Positions 18,631-28,749 of a DNA stretch of 64,000 nucleotides are shown in pieces. The stretch's first letter is position 1. Every line of letters starts with the position of its first letter. The notes under the pieces were generated by a model that was not told the DNA's origin, did no database searches, and was given only the letters and a program-made list of their open reading frames with translations. This stretch comes from Streptomyces sp. NRRL WC-3605 (GTDB lineage Bacteria; Actinomycetota; Actinomycetes; Streptomycetales; Streptomycetaceae), in assembly GCF_001509795.1 (NCBI RefSeq), contig NZ_LLZN01000001.1, positions 248,001-312,000 of the forward strand. The letters are read 5' to 3'. Position numbers and translations under genes: made by a program.

Positions 18631-19299
18631 TCAGGAGCCGTACTTCGCCACGTACTTCTCGGCCGTCTCCACCGCCTCCGGGTGCAGCCACTCGGCCGCC
18701 GCCAGGACGCGCGGCAGCAGCGACCGCTCGGTGGTGACCGCCCGGAACTGGAACGCCACCGTCACCTCGTGGTCCGGCCGCCGGACGACCTCGATCGCGT
18801 CGCCCGCCCGGATCTCGCCCGGCTCGATCACCCGCAGATACGCCCCCGGCGCGGCCTGCGCGGTGAACCGCCTGACCCACTGCCGTTCACCCAGATGGCC
18901 CTGGAAGGTGCGGCAGGGGATACGGCCGCTCGTGACCTCCAGCAGCAGATCGGGCCCCACCCGCCAGCGCTCGCCGATCAGCGCCCCGGAGACGTCCAGA
19001 CCGGACGTCGTGAGGTTCTCGCCGAACACGCCGTTGCGCAGCGGGCGCCCCAGCTCGCGCTCCCAGGCGTCGAGGTCCTCCCGCGCCACCGCGTACACGG
19101 CCTGGTCGTCGCCGCCGTGGTGCTGCCGCGAGCACACCGCGTCCCCGGCCAGCCCGCTCCCGCCGACGCCCTTCGGGCCGGGTGCCGTCACCCGCACCGG
19201 GCCTTCGACGGGGCGCTTGTCGATGCCGGTCATCCCCTCGGGGTGGTCCGTGTACGGCACCGCCTCGGAGCGGCCGAGATTCACTGACAGAAGCTTCAT
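18631..19299 (-). CDS. MOSC-domain protein (YiiM-like)
   Basis: A 222-aa MOSC-domain protein. The beta-strand core has the family's GVFGENLTTSGLDVSGALIGERWRVG segment and the conserved Cys in SGRIPCRTFQGHLGE (about residue 128), which in MOSC enzymes relates to molybdenum-cofactor sulfur chemistry. The YiiM group confers tolerance to N-hydroxylated base analogues through Moco enzymes, but the role here is inferred. It is divergent from the LysR regulator, with about 70 bases between the starts, so that regulator may control it. A second, distant MOSC gene lies at 59913-60455. Confidence 0.88.
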   Translation of the reverse strand: MKLLSVNLGRSEAVPYTDHPEGMTGIDKRPVEGPVRVTAPGPKGVGGSGLAGDAVCSRQHHGGDDQAVYAVAREDLDAWERELGRPLRNGVFGENLTTSGLDVSGALIGERWRVGPDLLLEVTSGRIPCRTFQGHLGERQWVRRFTAQAAPGAYLRVIEPGEIRAGDAIEVVRRPDHEVTVAFQFRAVTTERSLLPRVLAAAEWLHPEAVETAEKYVAKYGS

Positions 19300-19368
19300 G
19301 GCGGCACGGTAGGCGACCGGCGGTCAAAGTGTCGACGCGATATTCGGCGTACTCCCCAAGCGCGCCTT

Positions 19369-20304
19369 ATGCTCGATGACGTGCTCGAAGCCCGTCATCT
19401 CCGCGTCCTGCGCGCCGTCGCCACCACCGGTTCCTTCTCGGCGGCCGCCCGCGAGCTGGGCTGCACCCAGCCCGCCGTGAGCCAGCAGATGAAGGCGCTG
19501 GAGACGGCCGTCGGCACGCCGCTGCTGATCCGCACCGGCCGCGTGATGCGGCTGACCCAGGCCGGCGAGGCGCTCGTGCGGCACGCCACCGGCATCCTCG
19601 CCGGGCTCACCGCCGCCGAGGAGGAGGTCGCCGCCATCGCGGGCCTGCGCGCCGGACGGGTCCGGCTCGTCTCCTTCCCCAGCGGCAGCTCCACGCTCGT
19701 CCCGACCGCCCTCGCCGCCCTGCGCGCCGCCCACCCCGGCACCCGCGTCTCCCTGGAGGAGGCCGAGCCGCCGAAGTCGGTCGAGATGCTGCGCGAGGGC
19801 GAGTGCGACGTGGCCCTGGCCTTCCGCTACGAGAGCGCGGCCGGCGCCGAGGAGTGGGACGACCTCGTGGTGCGCCCGCTGCTCACCGATCGCCTGGTCG
19901 GGCTGGTCCCGGAGCGGCACCGGCTCGCCCGCGCGGGATCACCGGCCTCGGTGGCCATCGGCGATCTGGCGGCCGAGCCGTGGATCGCCGGGTGCCCGCG
20001 CTGCCGGGGCCAGCTCGTCGAGGTGTGCGCGAGCGCCGGCTTCACACCGCGCATCGACTTCGCCACCGACGACTACCCGGCGGTGGTCGGCCTGGTCGGC
20101 GCCGGTCTCGGCGTCGCCGTCCTGCCGCAGCTCGCCGTGGAGTCCGTACGGCCGCGCGGTGTGCGCATGGTCGCGCTGGAACCGGCGGTCCGCCGCGAGA
20201 TCGTCGCCCTCACGCTGCCGGACCTCGCCCAGGTGCCGGCCGTGGCCGCGACCCTGGACCAGCTCGCCCGCGCCGCCGGGGGCCCGGTGGAGTCCCGGGC
20301 ATGA
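19369..20304 (+). CDS. LysR-family transcriptional regulator
   Basis: A 311-aa LTTR. The N-terminal winged HTH reads HLRVLRAVATTGSFSAAARELGCTQPAVSQQMKALE (about residues 9-44), followed by a linker helix and a periplasmic-binding-protein-like effector domain (RVRLVSFPSGSS..., VALAFRYES, AEPWIAGCPRCRGQL, LVGAGLGVAVLPQL). Start ATG 19369 (or GTG 19381). Divergent placement with the MOSC gene suggests classical LTTR control of that neighbour and itself. The effector ligand is unknown. Confidence 0.92.
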   Translation: MLDDVLEARHLRVLRAVATTGSFSAAARELGCTQPAVSQQMKALETAVGTPLLIRTGRVMRLTQAGEALVRHATGILAGLTAAEEEVAAIAGLRAGRVRLVSFPSGSSTLVPTALAALRAAHPGTRVSLEEAEPPKSVEMLREGECDVALAFRYESAAGAEEWDDLVVRPLLTDRLVGLVPERHRLARAGSPASVAIGDLAAEPWIAGCPRCRGQLVEVCASAGFTPRIDFATDDYPAVVGLVGAGLGVAVLPQLAVESVRPRGVRMVALEPAVRREIVALTLPDLAQVPAVAATLDQLARAAGGPVESRA

Positions 20305-20307
20305 GGA

Positions 20308-20328
20308 AGGGCACGCCATGCGTGCCCT
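20308..20328. terminator. Terminator between LysR gene and whiD
   Basis: Perfect 9-bp stem AGGGCACGC / GCGTGCCCT with a CAT loop, between convergent genes, and therefore usable from both directions. Confidence 0.75.
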
Positions 20329-20346
20329 GATTGGAGAAACGTTCCT

Positions 20347-20676
20347 TCAGTGGTCGGGACCCGCGTCCCCGCCGGTGGTCGACGCCGACACCAGCCGGTT
20401 GCGTGCCCGCCCCATGAGCTCCTCGCGCTCGTCCTCGGTCAAGCCGCCCCATACGCCGTACGGTTCGCGTACCGCCAGCGCGTGCGCCGCGCACTGTGCG
20501 CGCACGGGGCACCTCATGCAGACCTCCTTGGCCGAGTTCTCTCGAGCGCTCCGGGCCGCCCCGCGCTCGCCCTCCGGATGGAAGAAGAGCGAGCTGTCCA
20601 CCCCGCGACATGCAGCCAGCAGCTGCCAGTCCCACAAGTCCGCGTTCGGTCCGGGAAGGCGGGAGAAATCTGCCAT
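20347..20676 (-). CDS. whiD: WhiB-family iron-sulfur regulator WhiD
   Basis: A 109-aa Wbl protein. The four [4Fe-4S]-ligating cysteines are at residues 23, 53, 56 and 62, the same spacing as in S. coelicolor WhiD, and the GVWGG turn (about residue 81) followed by a basic C-terminus is the DNA/sigma-interacting part of the family. WhiD is needed for late sporulation septation and spore maturation and binds region 4 of HrdB. Divergent from bldM across a 380-base intergenic region. Identification rests on Cys spacing, length and synteny with bldM, the sigma gene and guaB. Confidence 0.95.
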   Translation of the reverse strand: MADFSRLPGPNADLWDWQLLAACRGVDSSLFFHPEGERGAARSARENSAKEVCMRCPVRAQCAAHALAVREPYGVWGGLTEDEREELMGRARNRLVSASTTGGDAGPDH

Positions 20677-21056
20677 TGCGTGACCCCTTGTAGCCGTTCT
20701 GGGCGGATACGGTGTCTACGACCGTACATCTACGATCTAAGAAGATGAAAATATGACTCATTGCGAATCTAGCCCCAAACGCCGTGAAACAGGAAGAAAA
20801 AGGGCTAAATGGGGCACGGCTTGTGATGAAACGGGGAGGGTCCGCCCCGCATGTCTGCCCTGTGTCCGTCCCCTCACGTAGAGTGCCGAAGACGGCACAT
20901 GCCCCCGTAACTCTTTCGAGTGACCGTCGTTGAGAGGGCGGAGGCGGTTGAAAGAAGAAGCGCTCGGGCAGGCGTCCGAGACGGTCGACCGCACAGGTGA
21001 CATTTCGTACCAGCCTGGAGGCTCAAGGTGACGTGCATCAGCTGCGGAGGGCGGCC
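20677..21056. other. whiD-bldM divergent regulatory region
   Basis: This 380-base region has no gene. It is noticeably A/T-richer around 20690-20830 than its surroundings, as expected for a busy developmental promoter region. The bldM side holds a SigBldN-type promoter (20906-20933), with an AGTGA BldD-like half-site in its spacer. I cannot assign a whiD promoter with confidence. Confidence 0.6.
20906..20933 (+). promoter_or_regulatory. bldM P1 promoter, SigBldN-type
   Basis: CGTAAC (20906-20911), 16-base spacer, CGTTGA (20928-20933) matches the SigBldN promoter described for bldM P1. It lies about 125 bases upstream of the bldM start. Confidence 0.8.
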
Positions 21057-21668
21057 ATGACATCCGTCCTCGTCTGCGACGACTCCCCGCTTGCCCGAGA
21101 GGCGCTCCGCCGCGCGGTCGCGACCGTGCCCGGTGTCGAGCGCGTGACGACGGCGGCCAACGGCGAGGAAGTCCTCCGCCGCTGGGGCGCCGACCGCTCG
21201 GACCTGATCCTGATGGACGTGCGCATGCCCGGTCTGGGCGGCGTGGAGACCGTACGGCGGCTGCTGTCCGCCGACCCCGGTGCGCGCATCATCATGCTCA
21301 CCGTCGCCGAGGACCTGGACGGCGTGGCCCTCGCGGTCGCCGCCGGTGCCCGCGGCTATCTGCACAAGGACGCCTCGCGCGCCGAGCTGCGGGCCACGGT
21401 CACGCAGGCGCTGGCCGACCCGACCTGGCGGCTCGCCCCGCGCCGGCTGCGCTCCGCCGAGATGGGCGCCGCGCCGACGCTGACCGCGCGGGAGATCCAG
21501 GTGCTGGAGGGCATGAGTCACGGCCGCTCCAACGCGGAGATCGGCCGCGAGCTGTTCCTCTCCGAGGACACGGTCAAGACGCACGCCCGCCGGCTGTTCA
21601 AGAAGCTCGGCGCCTCGGACCGGGCCCACGCGGTGGCGCTCGGGTTCCGGTGGGGCCTGGTGCGCTGA
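21057..21668 (+). CDS. bldM: Developmental response regulator BldM
   Basis: A 203-aa NarL/FixJ-type orphan response regulator. The receiver domain keeps D8, D9 and D54 of the acidic pocket (LVCDDSPLAREAL; LILMDVRMPG), and the C-terminal LuxR-type HTH is LTAREIQVLEGMSHGRSNAEIGRELFLSEDTVKTHARRLFKKLG. BldM is known to act in aerial hyphae formation as a homodimer and as a heterodimer with WhiI, without needing phosphorylation. ATG 21057 gives exactly the known length and follows GGAGG. Transcription from the SigBldN-type promoter upstream is likely. Confidence 0.96.
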   Translation: MTSVLVCDDSPLAREALRRAVATVPGVERVTTAANGEEVLRRWGADRSDLILMDVRMPGLGGVETVRRLLSADPGARIIMLTVAEDLDGVALAVAAGARGYLHKDASRAELRATVTQALADPTWRLAPRRLRSAEMGAAPTLTAREIQVLEGMSHGRSNAEIGRELFLSEDTVKTHARRLFKKLGASDRAHAVALGFRWGLVR

Positions 21669-21907
21669 GCGTCCCCGCCGTGGGGCCCGCGTCGTGCCGG
21701 CCGGTGGCCCCGGGTTCGTCGTGGCTGGTCGCGTGCGCGCGGCCCGGCCGCACCATGTCTCGGCCCGCGCCCCCCAGGGGCGCGGCTTCGAGGCCGGACA
21801 ACGGGTCCGATCGGTGCCCGTCGCTCGTTTCGCCGCGGATGCCGCATCCTTGAGGTGTGGAGTCTCTCGGGGACGAGTCGGTCGAGCGGAAGGGGAGGGC
21901 GCAGGAG

Positions 21908-22585
21908 ATGAGTTCCGGCGCACCTGCTCATAACGCTTCGGTGCACAACGACGGCGGCGATGCCGCGCGCGCCGCGGCCGCAGGGCACCATGGACCGATG
22001 CGCGACGACGAGGCGGCCCACGCCGCAGGGGCGATCGGTGCACTCGTCCATCGCGCGGTGGACGGGGACGAGCAGGCCACCCACGACCTTCTCGCGCATG
22101 TCCACCCGCTGGCCCTGCGGTACTGCCGCACGCGGCTGTCGCGCCTGCCGGGGGACGCCCGGCACTTCGTCGAGGACCTCGCCCAGGAGGTCTGCGTCGC
22201 CGTCCTGCTGGCGCTGCCGCGCTACAAGGACACCGGCCGCCCCTTCGAGGCGTTCGTCTTCGCCATCGCCGCGCACAAAGTCGCTGACCTGCAGCGTGCG
22301 GCGATGCGGCACCCCGGTTCCACGGCCGTCCCCTCGGACGAGATGCCCGAGCGGCCGGACGACTCGCTGGGCCCCGAGGAGCGCGCGCTGCTCAGCAGCG
22401 ACGCCGAGTGGGCCAAGAAACTCCTGGCCAACCTGCCCGAGAACCAGCGGGAGCTGCTGCTGCTGCGGATCGCCGTGGGGCTGACCGCGGAGGAGACCGG
22501 CCAGATGTTGGGAATGTCACCCGGCGCCGTCCGGGTCGCCCAGCACCGGGCCCTGAGCAGACTGCGGGCACTCGCCGAGCAGTAG
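21908..22585 (+). CDS. shbA: ECF sigma factor, ShbA/SigD-like
   Basis: A 225-aa ECF sigma factor: region 2 ([41 protein letters not shown], about residues 68-108) and region 4 ([45 protein letters not shown]) with an unstructured N-terminus. Location between bldM and guaB and the match to mycobacterial SigD (next to guaB2) identify it as ShbA, which drives hrdB transcription in Streptomyces. There is no anti-sigma gene here, whereas the mycobacterial locus has one (RsdA). I chose ATG 21908 behind GGGGAGG; GTG 21857 is an alternative. Confidence 0.82.
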   Translation: MSSGAPAHNASVHNDGGDAARAAAAGHHGPMRDDEAAHAAGAIGALVHRAVDGDEQATHDLLAHVHPLALRYCRTRLSRLPGDARHFVEDLAQEVCVAVLLALPRYKDTGRPFEAFVFAIAAHKVADLQRAAMRHPGSTAVPSDEMPERPDDSLGPEERALLSSDAEWAKKLLANLPENQRELLLLRIAVGLTAEETGQMLGMSPGAVRVAQHRALSRLRALAEQ

Positions 22586-22683
22586 TCCCACCGGGTGAAC
22601 GGGCGTTGCCGGGATTCCGTACGAACCTACGAAGCCGGCAGCCGCCCTGAACTGTGGAATGTGACGCCTCGGCTTCCCGTTAG

Positions 22684-24228
<1,545 letters not shown>

Positions 24229-24242
24229 CCGGCCCCCGCGAC

Positions 24243-24274
24243 AGGGCGGCTCCGGACGTATCCGGGGCCGCCCT
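24243..24274 (+). terminator. Terminator after guaB
   Basis: AGGGCGGCTCCGGA pairs with TCCGGGGCCGCCCT around a CGTA loop with one mismatch. It separates guaB from the guaB3-type gene. Confidence 0.75.
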
Positions 24275-24333
24275 CGTCGTGCCCGTCGGCGATACTGGAA
24301 GACGCTGCAACGCATCAGGGAAAGGCCACAGAC

Positions 24334-25458
24334 GTGACTGAGATCGAGATCGGGCGCGGCAAGCGCGGCCGCCGGGCGTACGCCTTCGACGACATCGCCG
24401 TCGTCCCCAGCCGCCGTACGCGGGACCCGAAGGAGGTCTCGATCGCCTGGCAGATCGACGCCTACCGCTTCGAGCTGCCGTTCCTGGCCGCCCCCATGGA
24501 CTCGGTCGTCTCCCCGGCCACCGCCATCCGCATCGGCGAGCTCGGCGGCCTCGGCGTGCTGAACCTCGAGGGCCTGTGGACCCGGTACGAGGACCCGCAG
24601 CCGCTGCTCGACGAGATCGCCGAGCTGCCCACGGAGGCCGCCACGCGCCGCCTCCAGGAGGTGTACGCCGCTCCGATCAAGGAGGAGCTGATCGGGCAGC
24701 GCCTCAAGGAGGTGCGGGACTCCGGCGTGGTCACGGCCGCCGCGCTCTCCCCGCAGCGCACCGCCCAGTTCTCCAAGGCGGTCGTCGACGCGGGCGTCGA
24801 CATCTTCGTCATCCGCGGTACGACGGTCTCCGCGGAGCACGTGTCGTCCTCGCACGAGCCGCTGAACCTGAAGCAGTTCATCTACGAGCTCGACGTCCCG
24901 GTGATCGTCGGCGGCTGCGCCACGTACACCGCGGCCCTGCACCTGATGCGCACCGGCGCGGCGGGCGTCCTGGTCGGCTTCGGCGGCGGCGCCGCGCACA
25001 CCACACGCAACGTCCTCGGCATCCGCGTCCCGATGGCCACGGCGGTCGCGGACGTGGCGGCGGCGCGGCGCGACTACATGGACGAGTCCGGCGGCCGGTA
25101 CGTCCACGTCATCGCGGACGGCGGTGTCGGCTGGTCCGGTGACCTGCCCAAGGCGATCGCCTGCGGCGCGGACGCCGTGATGATGGGTTCCCCGCTGGCC
25201 CGCGCCACGGACGCGCCGGGCCGCGGCTGCCACTGGGGCATGGAGGCCGTGAACACGGAGCTGCCGCGCGGCCAGAAGGTCGACCTCGGCACGGTCGGCA
25301 CGATCGAGGAGGTCCTGACCGGCCCCTCGCACACCCCCGACGGCTCCATGAACTTCTTCGGCGCCCTGCGCCGCGCCATGGCCACGACCGGCTACAGCGA
25401 GCTCAAGGAGTTCCAGCGGGTCGAGGTCACGGTGGCGGACTCCCAGCACCAGCGCTAG
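24334..25458 (+). CDS. guaB3: GuaB3-family IMP dehydrogenase-related protein (catalytic Cys absent)
   Basis: A 374-aa IMPDH/GMPR-superfamily barrel lacking CBS domains, the size and position of mycobacterial GuaB3 next to GuaB2. The barrel start FDDIAVVPSRRTRDPKEVSI and phosphate loop region HVIADGGVGWSGDLPKAIACGADAVMMGSPLA are conserved. The catalytic loop aligned to GPGSICTTR reads GGGAAHTTR, so the nucleophilic Cys is replaced by His222. A conventional covalent XMP intermediate therefore cannot form; the physiological reaction is uncertain. GTG start 24334. It has separate terminators on both sides, so it is probably an independent unit. Confidence 0.88.
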   Translation: MTEIEIGRGKRGRRAYAFDDIAVVPSRRTRDPKEVSIAWQIDAYRFELPFLAAPMDSVVSPATAIRIGELGGLGVLNLEGLWTRYEDPQPLLDEIAELPTEAATRRLQEVYAAPIKEELIGQRLKEVRDSGVVTAAALSPQRTAQFSKAVVDAGVDIFVIRGTTVSAEHVSSSHEPLNLKQFIYELDVPVIVGGCATYTAALHLMRTGAAGVLVGFGGGAAHTTRNVLGIRVPMATAVADVAAARRDYMDESGGRYVHVIADGGVGWSGDLPKAIACGADAVMMGSPLARATDAPGRGCHWGMEAVNTELPRGQKVDLGTVGTIEEVLTGPSHTPDGSMNFFGALRRAMATTGYSELKEFQRVEVTVADSQHQR

Positions 25459-25516
25459 AGCCTTTCGTTTGGATCAGACCCCGCGAGCCCGGCATGATCC
25501 AAACGAGAGGCGCTAG
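25455..25516. repeat. Long imperfect inverted repeat over the guaB3-type stop codon
   Basis: Arms 25455-25476 and 25495-25516 are 22 bp with two mismatches. The inner 12 bp (TCGTTTGGATCA / TGATCCAAACGA) are perfect. The loop is 18 bases. The element is A/T-richer than its surroundings and includes the TAG stop of the upstream gene. It may be a terminator or a dispersed palindromic (REP/MITE-like) element; no transposase is present. Confidence 0.6.
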
Positions 25517-25529
25517 CCGCACCACGCGA

Positions 25530-25552
25530 GGGGCCGGTCATCGACCGGCCCC
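25530..25552. terminator. Bidirectional terminator
   Basis: Perfect 10-bp stem GGGGCCGGTC / GACCGGCCCC with an ATC loop and TTT on the + side, between convergent genes. Confidence 0.85.
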
Positions 25553-25572
25553 TTTCGTATGCCCCGGCCTCC

Positions 25573-26781
25573 TCACAACCGGTGCGCCGCCCCCGTCGGG
25601 GCCGCGCCCCGGGTGTCGAGGAGGAGCTGGGCCTTCACCGACAGGCCCTGGAGGTCGTAGGTGCGGTGTTGCTGGAGGAGGATCGTCAGGTCGGCGTCGG
25701 CGGCGGCCTCGTAGAGGGAGTCGGCGCGGGGGACCGGGCGGTCGAGGACGCTCCAGGACGGCACGTACGGGTCGTGGTAGCTGATGGACGCGCCCAGTTC
25801 CAGCAGGCGGACGGCGACCTCCTGGGCGGGGGTGGACTGCTGGTCGGCGAGGTCCGGCTTGTAGGTGACGCCGAGGAGGAGGATGCGGGCGCCGCGCGCG
25901 GACTTGCCGTGCTCGTTGAGCAGGGTGGCGGCGCGCTGCACGACGTAACGGGGCATCTGGCTGTTGACCTGCTGGGCGAGTTCGACCATGCGCAGGGAGC
26001 GGCCCGTGTGGGCGGTCAGGCTCTGCGGGACGGCGTGTCCGCCGACGCCGGGGCCGGGGCGGAACGCCTGGAAGCCGAACGGCTTGGTCTCCGCGCAGCG
26101 CACGACGTCCCACAGGTCGACGCCCAGGTCGTGGCAGAGCACGGCCATCTCGTTGACCAGGGCGATGTTCACGTGCCGGAAGTTGGTCTCCAGCACCTGC
26201 ACGGTCTCCGCCTCGCGCAGACCCCGCGCGCGGACCACCTTGTCGGTGAGGCGGCCGTAGAAGGCGGCCGCCGACTCGGTGCAGGCGGGGGTGAGCCCGC
26301 CGATCACCTTGGGGGTGTTGGCGGGGTGGAAGTCGCGGTTGCCGGGGTCGACGCGGCTCGGCGAGTAGGCCAGGTGGAAGTCGCGGCCGGCGCGCATCCC
26401 CGAGCCCTCCTCCAGCAGGGGCCGCAGAACCTTCTCGGTGGTGCCGGGCGGGACCGGCGACTCCAGGATGACGGTGGAGTGCGGCCGCAGCCGGGCCGCG
26501 AGGGCGCGCGCGGCGGCCTCCATCTCGCTCAGGTCGAGCGTGCCGTCCGCCCCGAGCGGCGTCGGCGAGCAGATCACGGCGGTGCGGACCCGGCCGAGCT
26601 CGGCGGGGCTGGTGGCGTGCCGGAAGCCCCCCGAGAGCATCCGGCGCAGTTCGGCGGGACTGAGAGAGGCGGCCTCCGGACCGGTGCGGTAACCGAGTGT
26701 GGGGATGCCGGCGGCGACGGCGGCCTTGGCCAGGGGCAGGCCGTACGGGCCTAGTCCGATGACGGCGAGATCTGCGGGCAT
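25573..26781 (-). CDS. Nucleotide-sugar dehydrogenase-like protein lacking the catalytic Cys
   Basis: A 402-aa protein of the UDP-GlcNAc/UDP-ManNAcA dehydrogenase family: N-terminal Rossmann domain (LAVIGLGPYGLPLAKAAVAAG), VICSPTPLG, ILESPVPPGTTEKVL, a central helical domain (LETNFRHVNIALVNEMAVLCHDLGVD) and a C-terminal domain with LLLGVTYKPDLAD. The family's nucleophile lies in GPGVGGHC(I/V)P; here the loop reads GPGVGGHAVP, with Ala250 after His249. It is therefore unlikely to perform the normal two-step oxidation to a uronic acid. ATG 26781 follows GGAAGGA. Divergent from glpD; no glycosylation genes adjoin. Confidence 0.85.
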   Translation of the reverse strand: MPADLAVIGLGPYGLPLAKAAVAAGIPTLGYRTGPEAASLSPAELRRMLSGGFRHATSPAELGRVRTAVICSPTPLGADGTLDLSEMEAAARALAARLRPHSTVILESPVPPGTTEKVLRPLLEEGSGMRAGRDFHLAYSPSRVDPGNRDFHPANTPKVIGGLTPACTESAAAFYGRLTDKVVRARGLREAETVQVLETNFRHVNIALVNEMAVLCHDLGVDLWDVVRCAETKPFGFQAFRPGPGVGGHAVPQSLTAHTGRSLRMVELAQQVNSQMPRYVVQRAATLLNEHGKSARGARILLLGVTYKPDLADQQSTPAQEVAVRLLELGASISYHDPYVPSWSVLDRPVPRADSLYEAAADADLTILLQQHRTYDLQGLSVKAQLLLDTRGAAPTGAAHRL

Positions 26782-27042
26782 ACGTGGGCCGTCCTTCCCA
26801 GTAACCGACGTGGGGCTGGTGCGCAACCCCGGTGGACAGAACGAGGGAGCGCAATGTCAGACTAGGAGTAAATATGACCGATTTGCCGCATTGAATGATC
26901 GCGTTTCCGGGAGTGTTGTCCACAGGCTGGGGGTACGTGGTGGCTGAACTCGGGCAACCCGGTCAGAATTCTGAGCAGGGGGATACGAGACGGGCTTCGC
27001 CCGACGGGTGCGGCTTACGCGACCGATCATCGGGAGGCAGCG

Positions 27043-28749
27043 GTGAGGACAGCGACACTGGGGCCGGAGGAGCGGGCCGCGTCACTGGCGGCCATGGCCG
27101 AGCGCGAGCTGGACCTGCTGGTCGTGGGCGCCGGAGTGGTCGGCGCGGGCACGGCACTCGACGCGGTGACCCGCGGCCTGTCCACAGGACTGGTCGAGGC
27201 CCGCGACTGGGCGTCCGGCACCTCCAGCCGGTCCAGCAAGCTCATCCACGGCGGGCTGCGCTATCTGGAGATGCTCGACTTCGCGCTCGTCCGGGAGGCC
27301 CTGAAGGAGCGCGGGCTGCTCCTGGAGCGGCTGGCACCGCACCTGGTGAAGCCGGTGCCGTTCCTGTACCCGCTGCAGCACAAGGGCTGGGAGCGCCTGT
27401 ACGCCGGCTCGGGCGTCGCCCTCTACGACGTGATGTCGATGGCCCGGGGCCACGGCCGGGGCCTGCCCCTGCACCGGCACCTGACCCGCCGTCACGCCCT
27501 GCGCGTGGCCCCCGCCCTGAAGAAGGACGCGCTGGTCGGCGCCCTCCAGTACTACGACGCCCAGATGGACGACGCCCGCTACGTGGCCACCCTGGTGCGC
27601 ACCGCGGCGGCCTACGGCGCGAAGATCGCCAACCGCGCGCGGGTCACCTCCTTCCTGCGGGAGGGCGAGCGCGTCGTCGGGGCCCGTGTGCAGGACGCCG
27701 AGGGCGGCGGCGAGTACGAGATCCGCGCCAAGCAGGTCGTCAACGCCACCGGGGTCTGGACGGACGACACCCAGTCGATGGTCGGTGAGCGCGGCCAGTT
27801 CCACGTCCGCGCGTCCAAGGGTGTCCACCTCGTCGTGCCCAAGGACCGCATCCACTCCACGACCGGCCTGATCCTGCGCACCGAGAAGTCCGTGCTGTTC
27901 GTCATCCCCTGGGGGCGGCACTGGATCGTCGGCACCACCGACACCGACTGGGACCTCGACAAGGCCCACCCGGCGGCGTCCAGCGCCGACATCGACTATG
28001 TGCTCGACCATGTGAACGCGGTGCTGGCGATCCCCCTGACCAGGGACGACGTCGAAGGCGTGTACGCGGGGCTGAGGCCGCTGCTCGCCGGTGAGTCCGA
28101 CGCCACCAGCAAGCTGTCGCGCGAGCACACCGTCGCCCACCCCGTCCCGGGCCTCGTCGTCGTGGCCGGCGGCAAGTACACGACCTACCGCGTGATGGCC
28201 AAGGACGCCGTGGACGCGGCGGTGCACGGCCTCGACATGCGGGTCGCCGAATGCGTGACGGAGGACATCCCGCTGGTGGGCGCCGAGGGCTACCGCGCCC
28301 TGTGGAACGCGCGTGCGCGCATCGCGGAGCGGACGGGCCTTCATGTGGTGCGCGTGGAGCACCTGTTGAACCGGTTCGGGTCGCTGACCGAGGAGATCCT
28401 GGAGCTCATCGCCGCCGATCCGACCCTCGGCGAACCGCTCCAGTCCGCCGACGACTACCTGCGCGCCGAGATCGTCTACGCCGCCTCCCACGAGGGCGCC
28501 CGTCATCTGGACGACGTCCTCACCCGGCGCACCCGCATCTCCATCGAGACCTTCGACCGGGGCACCCGGTGCGCCCGCGAGGCCGCCGAGTTGATGGCGC
28601 CGGTGCTGGGCTGGGACAAGGAGCAGATCGAGCGCGAGGTGGAGCACTACCAGAAGCGTGTGGAGGCCGAACGCGAGTCCCAGCGCCAGCCCGACGACCT
28701 GACCGCCGACGCGGCCCGCCTGGGAGCGCCGGACATCGTGCCGCGGTAG
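27043..28749 (+). CDS. glpD: Glycerol-3-phosphate dehydrogenase (FAD-dependent, aerobic)
   Basis: GlpD oxidises sn-glycerol-3-phosphate to dihydroxyacetone phosphate, passing electrons to quinone at the membrane. The 568-aa protein has the FAD-binding DLLVVGAGVVGAGTALDAVTRG (about residues 24-45), the SGTSSRSSKLIHGGLRYLE signature, FVIPWGRHWIVGTTDTDW and a C-terminal helical cap domain. Start GTG 27043 sits behind GGGAGGCAGC. There is no glpK or glpF nearby, so it is probably a stand-alone or second copy. It is divergent from the nucleotide-sugar dehydrogenase-like gene with about 260 bases between them. Confidence 0.94.
   Translation: MRTATLGPEERAASLAAMAERELDLLVVGAGVVGAGTALDAVTRGLSTGLVEARDWASGTSSRSSKLIHGGLRYLEMLDFALVREALKERGLLLERLAPHLVKPVPFLYPLQHKGWERLYAGSGVALYDVMSMARGHGRGLPLHRHLTRRHALRVAPALKKDALVGALQYYDAQMDDARYVATLVRTAAAYGAKIANRARVTSFLREGERVVGARVQDAEGGGEYEIRAKQVVNATGVWTDDTQSMVGERGQFHVRASKGVHLVVPKDRIHSTTGLILRTEKSVLFVIPWGRHWIVGTTDTDWDLDKAHPAASSADIDYVLDHVNAVLAIPLTRDDVEGVYAGLRPLLAGESDATSKLSREHTVAHPVPGLVVVAGGKYTTYRVMAKDAVDAAVHGLDMRVAECVTEDIPLVGAEGYRALWNARARIAERTGLHVVRVEHLLNRFGSLTEEILELIAADPTLGEPLQSADDYLRAEIVYAASHEGARHLDDVLTRRTRISIETFDRGTRCAREAAELMAPVLGWDKEQIEREVEHYQKRVEAERESQRQPDDLTADAARLGAPDIVPR

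Noticed and set aside
25455..25516. Possible insertion-sequence end
   Set aside because: There is no transposase, no second copy in the window and no target duplication; kept only as a palindromic repeat.
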